DNA of 35,671 nucleotides. It comes from Setomelanomma holmii. Taxonomy: Eukaryota; Ascomycota; Dothideomycetes; Pleosporales; Phaeosphaeriaceae. This document shows positions 1 through 8,315 of this stretch, in pieces. Each line of letters starts with the position of its first letter. The stretch's first letter is position 1. Location of the stretch: NCBI GenBank assembly GCA_010015745.1, contig ML978352.1, forward strand, positions 1 through 35,671, in the 5' to 3' direction. A program made the translations under genes and the position numbers. Below the pieces are notes generated by a model. That model ran no database searches. It saw only the letters and a list, made by a program, of their open reading frames with translations, and was not told the origin of the DNA.

Positions 1-1180
1 CAGCCATGAGCAGCTTAAGCACAATTAGCTACTTGCATTACAGTGTAGCTTTGTTTTGTGTAGTAAGCCTATATCATTAACTTACATTAGATCTGTTTGA
101 CAGAGCAGAGTGCCTCGAGATTCTGAGCTAGCTCACCTACGGTAGAGCTAACGTTAGTAGATCTCGGTACTCTGCGACTGGCTTAAACTAGCAAGGGTAT
201 CCTAGGCTAGCGAGGGTCCAACAGAATCGTCGCTTGCGCAAAGGGTGAGGGCGGTTTTGCAACGTACTGTACCGCGGTCAGATTTCAAGTGCTCCTACAC
301 CGTAGAACACTACGTTGTGCCGAAATGGCCATGAACGCTAATTGCATTCATGTCTCGTATACTAACACGACCTCACATATGCCACTACTATCTGGGGTAG
401 GAATTCGGCCACTGTCACCAGGTCGTGCAATAATTCGTGCGCGGCGCTCACCAGCTACCATCGCGAAAACAAGCGTCTTAAAAGTCTCTGTACAATTTCA
501 GATACTTTAGTCTCTAAACTTTGTCAATAACAAAATACTCTGAAGACAGACAAGCCTCTGTATAAGTAAAGTTTTGGTCTTGACACCACGGAGGCATTGT
601 AACTGTCAGCGCAAGAGTTATTGCACCACCTGGTGCTGTTGTGGCATTTCTCCACGATCGGCCGTGCAGTATGCACTCGTCAACTATGTCCTCCTTTTCC
701 ATTGTAAATAAAAACCATTGGACTCTCATGGACCAGCTCATTGCGCCTGCGTTCGCTTGGAAGCCACCGTCCCACAATCGCCCGTGGATGGCCTTTACGT
801 CCAACCTATTTCGCCATTGTGACCGTATATGGACCTCAATGTGCGGTCTGAGGTGGGAACTTAGCGTCGTGTTTGAAATACTCCTTGGTCTCGTAATTCA
901 TGAGGAGTTGATAACCTAAAGTAGAGAAGTAGTGAGTTCGAAGTGCCCCACTACCAGAAGAATCTTCTCTCACGGTTATCATCCTCACATTACACCGGGC
1001 ATTTAAAGGTAGCTTCGTTCCACCATTGACCCCTAGACCACGTTCTTACGGCTTGAGCTTGCAAATTTTAGTAACTATATAACATCATATTCTGAAGACT
1101 GACAATCACGTGCAAAACACACACGGTCGCTTAGCTCGTATGTCCATCCTTCACCATGATCACTTCAGAATCAACGTTCT
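1..1180. other. Gene-poor left edge
   Basis: I see no gene that I can support here. The stretch has many stops in all frames and moderate AT content. One minus-strand frame stays open for roughly 130 codons (about 904 down to 514), but it has no good ATG, no recognisable domain and no convincing splice sites, so I do not call it. Nothing here looks like a complete transposon. Confidence 0.5.
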
Positions 1181-1268
1181 GATAGTAACACAGAGTTGGT
1201 TAGAGCGTGGTGCTAATAGCAATCTGCCGATAACGCCAAGGTCGCGAGTTCGACCCTCGTAGTGACCA
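1181..1268 (+). tRNA. tRNA-Ile(AAU) relic with intron, 5' half degenerate
   Basis: The 3' two-thirds is an excellent tRNA-Ile. The anticodon stem TGGTG/CGCCA (1208-1212, 1234-1238) closes a loop with anticodon AAT at 1215-1217. About 14 nt (1219-1232) interrupt the loop one base after the anticodon, the canonical place for a nuclear tRNA intron. A good T arm (GCGAG, loop TTCGACC, CTCGT) and 3' acceptor AGTGACC plus discriminator A follow, then a T run. The 5' side does not fit. The acceptor partner should read GGTCACT, but GATAGTA lies at that place, and the D stem (ACAG against GAGC) does not pair. The sequence GATCACT occurs about 20 nt further left, so an insertion or rearrangement may have split the gene. 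It is most likely a pseudogene; a divergent functional gene is less likely. Confidence 0.6.
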
Positions 1269-1272
1269 TTTC

Positions 1273-1278
1273 TTTTTT
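1273..1278 (+). terminator. Pol III T-run terminator after tRNA-Ile relic
   Basis: Six consecutive T residues follow the tRNA 3' end by four bases, with a TTTC lead-in. This is the usual RNA polymerase III stop signal. It supports the idea that the tRNA was once a real gene and is not a chance match. Confidence 0.6.
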
Positions 1279-2510
1279 GCCCCTTTTTGCTAAGCTACTC
1301 TGCTGTGAGCGTGGGGAGTCTGGACTCGTCGACGCAACTGTTTTGGTATACTGTTGCAAATGCAAGGTTCTAGACACCGGACCTTCAGATGAAGAGTCCA
1401 GCCAAGTTCAAGAATTAGATCCAGGGACGACACTGCTGAAAGGGCTGCGGAGAATTTGCAACTGCTGAAGGAGAAAGATTAGCGGACAGACAATGAATGA
1501 ACTTCTAAGGCTTACCTTGCTCATGAACTGTGACTACGCGCGAAGAGGTCAATTCTATGACAACGACGAGAAATCAAAACCGATACCAGAAGGTTTAAGA
1601 AGATGGTCGTGCACTTTGGGGGGCTAGTTAGTAGTGTGGAAGAGTTGAATGGGAACGCCTCATAACAGCACAGCTATCATCAAGAAGGTCCGGATTCGCT
1701 GGGGCTAAGAAGAAGATATCCTGATTAATCTACTCAAGCTCGTCATCTCCTTGACTAGGGACGATCCACAACCGCTGTCCGTTGATAGCGGGAAGTCCAA
1801 TGATGTTTTTTTGACTGTCCAGCCTGAACATTAGTGCCCACAAGATTGGATCCTGCTCTATGATCCAAATTATTAGCAGCATTAATGTGCCTTAAACTCC
1901 TCTTCAGCTATTTAAATAACTGTAAACAAGTGACGACGGTCATTAACGCGGCGATGAGTGAAGCCACTAGGAATTTGTGCAATACGACTTTTACGGATAC
2001 GTATGAAGTCGCTGATGTTAGAAGTTCGTCGCTTGAAGGTTTTCCTGTGAAGATGCTGAAGGTTTGTTGCTCCAAAATTTCTCTGTGATGATGCGGAAGG
2101 TTTGTCGCTTCGAGATCTCCATGTGAAAATATGAGCGATAGAGGTGGAAGATCCAAACGCAAACGCTTTGCCCATAAGATGCAGGGCGATGTAGAGCGAT
2201 ATGTCATCATGTCTAGCGGACACTCAGATTCAGACCAAGTCACCCAAAGTTAGCGAGCCTAAGGTGTTTTCGGTATACTGATGCAAGCGAAGTCGAAGGC
2301 CAAACAACTCGTCGTCTCTATCAGGTTGTGTTGATGGCGCTGTTTCGCTGCGTATACGATTGCATTCTGCCACAGACGAATCGTTGATGTTCTCGGACGG
2401 CAAGTCTAGCCGAGCTTTGCGATGCGACTCATATCGATAGCTCCAAAAAGTTCCCCGCAAGCAACCAACAATTTTATACCGATGTTCAGAATAGCAAGAT
2501 CCAGATGACA
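1279..2510. other. Intergenic region upstream of SEN54
   Basis: I can support no gene here. A 50-codon minus-strand frame (1882 to 1730) reads somewhat protein-like but has no recognisable domain. The region includes the imperfect tandem repeat at 2014-2124. The 5' leader and promoter of SEN54 must lie near its right end; I see no clear TATA element. Confidence 0.5.
2014..2124. repeat. Imperfect tandem repeat, three units of 35-38 bp
   Basis: Three consecutive units (2014-2048, 2049-2086, 2087-2124) share the pattern GATG..., then GAAGGTTTG or a variant, then TCGCTT or TTGCTC, and each ends in CTGT or ATGT. Units two and three are both 38 bp and agree at most positions. Stops in most frames argue against a coding repeat, so this looks like a decayed minisatellite. 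Confidence 0.55.
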
Positions 2511-3842
2511 ATGGCCGACGAAGACGAAGAGCTATCGCATTTGCGTGCGTCCGACGCAGGAGAGATTGATCTCACCGAAGAGACACAGGACTTCCGCTTC
2601 CTCGACAAGCTAACGTCAGTTTGCCTACTGAACACCCATGATCAAGTCCTGCCCAGCTAACAAAGTATCAGTGCAGGCCATGATACATCCTCACTATCGC
2701 TGCCGAAACGCGGCGAGAAGGACTTCGAAAGCCACGCGACGAATCGACAGCTCGACCAGCTCGAGGCCTCGCGTCAGGCTATGCACAGCGTGCTGTCATG
2801 GCAGCGATCGCATACGCAAAAGAATCACGTCCTGGCAATGTACGAACCTCAGAGCAACATGGCCTACGTGGACAAGGTGAAGTCGCAGCACTTTCAGACG
2901 ATCGGGACCAACAAGGCAGGAAGAGAGTGGTTACTTCCCGAGGAAGCGCTCTTCTTGATCGAGCGAGGGACGCTGGACTGCCGATGGCCCGTGAAGCGCG
3001 AAGAAGGCGACGAGGCCAACTACAAGATCGAAGCCGGAGCGCCTATGAGTCTGCAGGCAGCTTACGCCGCTTTCGTTGGATTCGAGGGTGGAGTGGGCGG
3101 AAAGTTGACGCTGGAGATGTACAATGTGTATGCAGGTCTAAAAAGGTCAGGGTACGTCGTGTACAGAACAGGCACTTGGGAAGATGATAGAGGGGAATTG
3201 GTCTCATTAGAACCTCAAACGCAGGAAGAAGTAAAGCCACAGCCTGGCTTATTCACGCGGTTCTTCTCCGAGATCTGGCGACGACTAAGCGAACCCACAC
3301 ATACCATAAAGCCCGAACAGCTGGCCTTTGGGCCACTCATCAGACCTGGCCTATACAGAAACTACAACGACATATTTCGACTCCTCCAGCTCATTCCATC
3401 GCACGACCGCACTTCTCCACCGTCCTTCACACTCCCACCCTCGTCCGACAGTCCCTTCCGCCTCCACTTCGACGTCTATCGCACAACTGCCAAGTTCCGC
3501 AAAAGCGCACGTGGCACGCCAGACTTCCGCATTTGCGTCATAAACGCAAGAGAAACAACTCTACCCACCGGCGCGCAGATCAACGACTTGATGGCGCAAG
3601 TACCTGAAGACAGACCCAAGGAGGGAGAGCAGTTGTACAAGAAATTGAAGCACGGATGTAGAAATGTTATTCTTGCGGTGGTGGATTGTGGTATTCCAAG
3701 TTATCTCAGGCTTGCAGATGTGCCCTTCTCGGATGAGAGGATTTATGAGAGAAGTACGAAGTCTACAAGGGGTAAGGGTGGAGGGAGAGGAAGAGGGGGC
3801 GGCAGAGGTCGTGGAAGAGGAAGAGGAAGAGGAAGGGGATGA
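2511..3842 (+). CDS. SEN54: tRNA-splicing endonuclease subunit Sen54
   Basis: Structural subunit of the heterotetrameric TSEN complex, which cuts introns out of precursor tRNAs. Model: exons 2511-2614 and 2672-3842, 424 aa. The 57-nt intron has donor GTCAGT, branch GCTAAC and an ATCAG acceptor; splicing is needed to join the acidic N terminus (MADEDEEL) to the conserved domain. The Sen54 N-terminal domain spans about residues 62-140, with LEASRQAMHS, a central NMAYVDK and a closing LDCRW. The C-terminal part has the nuclease-fold segment NVILAVVDCGIPSYLRLADV near residue 380, but no catalytic triad is expected in this subunit. The last ~27 residues are an RG-rich tail coded by GGAAGA-like repeats. 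An in-frame ATG two codons upstream (2505) is an alternative start. Identity is very likely; the exact start is less certain. Confidence 0.93.
3813..3836 (+). repeat. GGAAGA hexamer repeat coding the RG tail of Sen54
   Basis: Four consecutive hexamers, three exact GGAAGA and one GGAAGG, lie just before the SEN54 stop, inside a wider purine-rich tract that begins near 3776. Whole-hexamer slippage lengthens or shortens the Arg-Gly tail by one pair. A one-base shift would instead give an acidic glutamate run. Confidence 0.75.
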
Positions 3843-4438
3843 GAGCAAGAGGGTGCTCCAACTAAGAGCTCTACCCCACCAGAGTACAGGTGAAAACTTG
3901 GAGGTTATCATGGTCGAGCCTTACGCCGTTGGCGTGATCTGCTTCATGTCCAAGTTCACACAAGAGGTTCCACACAATCAGTCTTCGAGGGCCATCTTCC
4001 TGCGTGTAGCTTCAAGCATGACGCCCAGGACCACGCATTTCATTCCTGCACGAGGAACGTCCGCGATAGATTCATACGGCCAATTTGGACATTGAAATGA
4101 CGTTGGAAGGAATGGCGCGGCAGGCGATACAGTGCTCGCTGGATTTGCAGAGCCTCGCGCCATGCAAGAAAAGTCACAGACGATAGAAGTTCACGCTCAG
4201 CACACTACCAATCTATGAGATCGAGTCTTGCTTCCCCTACGTCTGCGTGCAGGGACAGAATTTAGCTGCTCGTATTCCCGTTGATCTTGCTTAGCCGAGC
4301 CGAGGCATCTTTCCCCGGATTTCGTCACCTCCGCTTGAACTCCGCAACTTACTACCGTCTGAACTTGCGCCGGTCGCTGACACCCTCAACTGATCTTCGC
4401 ATAGTAGATTGTGAAATCAAATTTATACCCACATCACG
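3843..4438. other. Intergenic region between SEN54 and SDR gene
   Basis: This must hold the SEN54 3' UTR and the promoter and leader of the dehydrogenase. Purine-rich sequence runs over from the SEN54 end. I see no further gene, RNA or repeat that I can support. Confidence 0.5.
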
Positions 4439-5503
4439 ATGCCTACCGCTGTCCCAAAAGTAAAGCCGACAGGCGTGAGCAGAGAGCTCTCAGAACCCAT
4501 CCCGCAATCAGAGAGCTTCGAAGGCATGCAAGGCATCCGAAGCGTGGCAGGAGATCTTGGAAGCCAGTGAGTACGAATGCTCGAGAGCGTAGTACTACTG
4601 CTTGATGTCGGGCTAACATCGTCCCACAGGAGAGTCAAGGACAAAGTCATCATTATCACAGGTACACAGCTTGTCACTCTGAGTAATCTCAAGATACTTG
4701 ACTTACTCCTATATGTAGGCGCAAACTCGCCCATCGGCATCGGACGCGCCTCAGCGCACCAATTCGCCCGCCACGGCGCCCGCGCAATTTACATATGCGA
4801 CTTCGCCTCGTCACACCTCGACCTACACAAGCGCGAACTGAACTCTCTCTACCCCTCCGTCGACGTCTACACTCGCAACTTCGACGCCTCGGACGAAGCA
4901 GCAGTAAAATCTGTTGTCCAAGAAGCAGTAGACAAATATGGCAGACTGGACGTCTTCTTCGCCAACGCCGGCATCAGCAGCGGCAAAGTATTCTGGGAAG
5001 AAGACAGCGCAGGCTTCATAAACGTCATGAAAGTCAACGCCCTGTCCGTCTTCTTAGCTGCTAAATACGCATCGCGTGCTATGCTCAAGACCTCGACTGC
5101 GAAACCATATCCGGGCGGAAGTATCATCGGCACAGCCAGTGTTGCGGGCTTGAAATCCAATGCCGGACCCACAGATTACTCGGCCAGCAAAGCGGCGGTT
5201 GTTTCGCTGATGCAGACTTGTGCGTATCAGCTTGTCGGTACCGGGATTAGGTGCAACGCCGTGTGCCCTGGGTTGATCGAGACGGGCATGACTAAGATCA
5301 CGTATGATGCTGCGCGGGCACGGGGCAGTGAGAAGAAAATTGGACAGCTGAATCCGCTGAGGAGAGGAGGACAGCCAGATGAGATTGCGCGCGCGGTGCT
5401 GTTCTTGGCGAGCGATGAGGCGAGTTATGTTAATGCGCAGGCGTGGGCGGTGGATGGTGGACTCAGTGGAGGGATGCCGTTTGTGCCTGGCAAGTTGGCA
5501 TAG
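4439..5503 (+). CDS. Classical short-chain dehydrogenase/reductase
   Basis: NAD(P)-dependent oxidoreductase of the classical SDR family; the substrate cannot be told from sequence. Model: exons 4439-4566, 4630-4661 and 4719-5503, 314 aa. Introns are 63 nt (GTGAGT...CACAG) and 57 nt (GTACAC...TGTAG). The second intron falls exactly in the cofactor motif, which reads TGANSPIGIGRA only after splicing; the loop is a little longer than the common TGxxxGIG. The NAG motif is FANAGIS. The catalytic serine lies in GTASVAG, and the YxxxK pair is YSASK. The C terminus has the usual PLRRGG...ASYVNAQAWAVDGG ending. About 50 residues precede the Rossmann fold, with no clear signal peptide, so a cytosolic enzyme is likely. 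Family certain, function open. Confidence 0.92.
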
Positions 5504-5854
5504 GCTTAACAGGGATCAATTGCAACATGCTATCTTGTGCATAGTGAGCTTCGTGGAGCATGTGACGACCTTTCAATGTGTTCTCAAAATCAGCTCGTGG
5601 CAATCTCGGCCTGTTCGCGACCAGTTCTTAAGCACTAACAAGCATTCTGGCCTTTGTATATAAAAAGCAAAACAATTGTCACTGTCACAACGAGTCATAG
5701 AACAGGAACACATTGGTGTGGATAGGCGTTATCGATTACCCACCAAGGTAGCCTCTTAGTAGGAACTTGTTCTTTGCCCCTACAAGCTTGTGACTTCGAC
5801 TCCCCGAGCCAGGCTTTCCCTGGGTTACCACCCATGTTATACTAAGCACTTGAT
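5504..5854. other. Convergent 3' intergenic region
   Basis: Space between the 3' ends of the SDR gene (+) and the ankyrin gene (-). An AT-rich TATATAAAAAGC element near 5656 could serve as an A-rich 3' end signal for the SDR transcript. I see no gene. Confidence 0.45.
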
Positions 5855-7389
5855 TTATGCCCCCATATTGTCCTTCTCACCAACACCACTATCTCTCCTC
5901 CCCGTCTCCTTCGTCCTCAAACCCCAAAACCTCTGCGCAACTCTCTTTGGCACCTTCGCCATGGCCATCTCGACATCCGCTCTCATTTCCACCAACAATG
6001 CCACGAACTTATTTCGCTGCGTCAATGGAGCGCCTGTAATTACAGCGTAATATAGAGCCGGAAAGCCAACTGCATCTTTGGCGTTGATATCAGCGCCGTG
6101 AGCGAGCAGTGCTTTTGCCATTACAAGGTTGTTGGGCACGTGTGCGCGTTCTGCGAGATGCATTAGTGGTGTCCAGGATCGGTCGCAAGAGGCATTCAGA
6201 TCGAGGTCGAGATTGTGTGTCTTAGCCGCTAGGAGCAAGGTTTGTAGAGCGATGGGTGATGTGTGGTTGACTGCGTGGTGGATGAGTGTCCATTCAGAGG
6301 CGTCAACGGCGTTGAGGTTGGCGGTAGGTTGAGATGTGAGGAACGTTTTTATGAACTTGGGACGAGTCAGTTGGACTGCGAGAAGCAGCGGTGTGGTCGG
6401 CAGACAGGCAGTGATGCTTGCACCATACGAGAGGAGGACTTCCGCTGCGGGGACGTTGTCGTGCTCGACTGAGATATGAAGTGCTGTATAGCCTCGATCA
6501 TCTGTGCTGTTTGCGCTGACGCCGTTGTCGAGTAGCCGTTGAAGTGTTTGAGTAGAGGTAGTCTTGGCAGCTTCAAGGAGTGCAAGGCTGCTTCCGCTAA
6601 TTTTCCTTTCGCGCGTTTGGCTTGTTGGGCTTGAACCTGGCTCACTGAGCTCACGCCATGCTTCTTGTTCTTTGGAAGTGAGAAGGTGTATTGGAGAGCC
6701 TAAGTCTAGGATTTCGTCCACTAACGGCGGCTGTGAAGCCAATGAAGCTGTCGTGTTGGCCTCTGAAACTTCCTTCATTGGACTGTCGATACGTTGAATT
6801 TCCCCAGCCGTCGGAGAGCGCGGAGGTTCAGTTGCGAACGTATCTGTGGTAGTCGATGTGTCGATTCTGTTCAACAAGTTCGTCAACTTGCTTGATATTT
6901 GCTGTTTCTCGCCCCTGTCGAGTAGCATGAACGCAATCTGCATGCTCATGATGTGTGTTTGAAATTGTTGTTCGTATTTTCGAATGGACTTCTCGGACAA
7001 CGTGAAGTAAATAGGCCGAGTCAGGCGGTAGATCATGGCGAGATCCTCTTTGTCTCCGAGGTTAGAGCACCTTCGTGCAAGCTCGTCTAGTGTTCGATTG
7101 CTCGACCTAAGAGCATTCCGCACTATGGACAGAATGTCTGTGTCTAAAGTTCTGCCCTCATAATCACTGACGGACGACTCTATCTTCGCAATAAGCAGAT
7201 AGAGATCGTTAGTTCTCTCCCACAATTGTCTGGCATCATTGCGGGCATGACAAGTGCTTCGAACAAACTCCAGCGCATGCCATGTATTCTTGACTGTATG
7301 ACAGTATCAGTTCCAGATGTCCTTTAACATCACTATTGAATTTACACACCAATGCCCAGCACTGCAGATATGGCCTGTATTTCAGCCAT
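5855..7389 (-). CDS. Ankyrin-repeat protein with helical N-terminal domain
   Basis: Model: exons 7389-7350 and 7293-5855, 492 aa. A 56-nt intron (GTGTGT...ATACAG) joins MAEIQAISAVLGI to VKNTWHALEF; the phase fits only this donor. Residues 1-130 are mostly helical and begin like the N-terminal domains that precede ankyrin or NACHT modules in many fungal receptor-like proteins. Residues 130-245 are Ser/Thr-rich linker. From about 245 to 460 there are four or five ankyrin repeats, the clearest being GYTALHISVEHDN and TPLMHLAERAHV, with LLAHGADINAKD. No NACHT or P-loop domain is present, so this is either a short adaptor-type protein or a receptor lacking its central domain. No signal peptide or membrane segment. 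The repeat region is clear; the function is unknown. Confidence 0.85.
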
Positions 7390-8315
7390 ACGAGTTGATC
7401 GAGCGGTGACTGCGCTGAGACGATTCGCACGGTGTAGGTGCTTTGGCGGCTTCTCAGGTCCCAATAGCGCAATGTGATGCGAGCCTCAGTCCGATGCGAA
7501 CTCGCTGTCTTACTGGTGGAAATTGCGTTATCACTTCAGGCGTTCAAGGCAGACTGCCTGTTCGCTGTGGTACAGCGTGTGAAATGGAAAGACCTAGGCC
7601 GCAGCCAAGTGCAAAAGGAATGAAAAGCTTTGCCTCCTTCATGAACAAGAAAAAGATCGAGGGCAATCATGATGTAGCGATAATGGGAAGCCTGATTGTG
7701 GCGTCCGGTGTGAGACGATCGTGGCGGAGGCATACTGCTGGGTGTTCTTGCTTCAGTTGCTGGTGAGGCAGCGGCATTGGCACGTCATGATGCGGGGAAC
7801 CGGGGAAAGACCAAGTGATCGACATACGCAACAAAAACGTTCGGGGGCTGAATTCAATAACCTTGCACACTTCGTCCTTTAGCACACCTGTCAAAAGCAG
7901 ACCCACCGCTAGCGGGCCGTTGTGTGGAGGCTGTACGCACAAGCCTCCTCGATCATGGTCCATTCACCCATGCTTGAACACGGGCTGTAGCAGCCAACGA
8001 CGTTCGGTAGCGGCAATCCGTATCTCACACATCGACAGTGATCGCTATGTTTCATGCACGAACTGTCCCGTAGCATGCATCATCACGTCAACGGCACTCC
8101 TGGATCCTGCCTTGCGCCACTGAAAACAATCTGTCTCATATCTTTGTATAGCCCGAAGGCTGTCGTCGCACAGAGGCAAAGCCACACATTAGCCTCGTTG
8201 TGCACCATATAGTCCTGAACCAATTTGAAACGACAGTGTAGCCTATATGTCTTCTCACACAGGATGTGTGAGTTGATGTGGATATCTCTGAGAAGTCAAT
8301 ACTAGCACAATCAAA
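7390..8315. other. Divergent intergenic region
   Basis: Lies between the starts of the ankyrin gene (-) and the sugar transporter (+), so it should hold both promoters. Short open frames occur on both strands but lack recognisable domains or conserved splice pairs. No repeat or RNA gene found. Confidence 0.45.

Noticed and set aside
514..904. Minus-strand open frame of about 130 codons with a protein-like look
   Set aside because: No good ATG, no recognised domain, no splice pair that extends it. A decayed gene fragment is possible but not supported.
1730..1882. 50-codon minus-strand frame starting MLLIIW
   Set aside because: Too short and without recognisable motifs; chance frame cannot be excluded.
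3664..4095. Plus-strand frame with a glutamate run overlapping the SEN54 end
   Set aside because: It is the other frame of the purine-rich repeat that codes the Sen54 RG tail.
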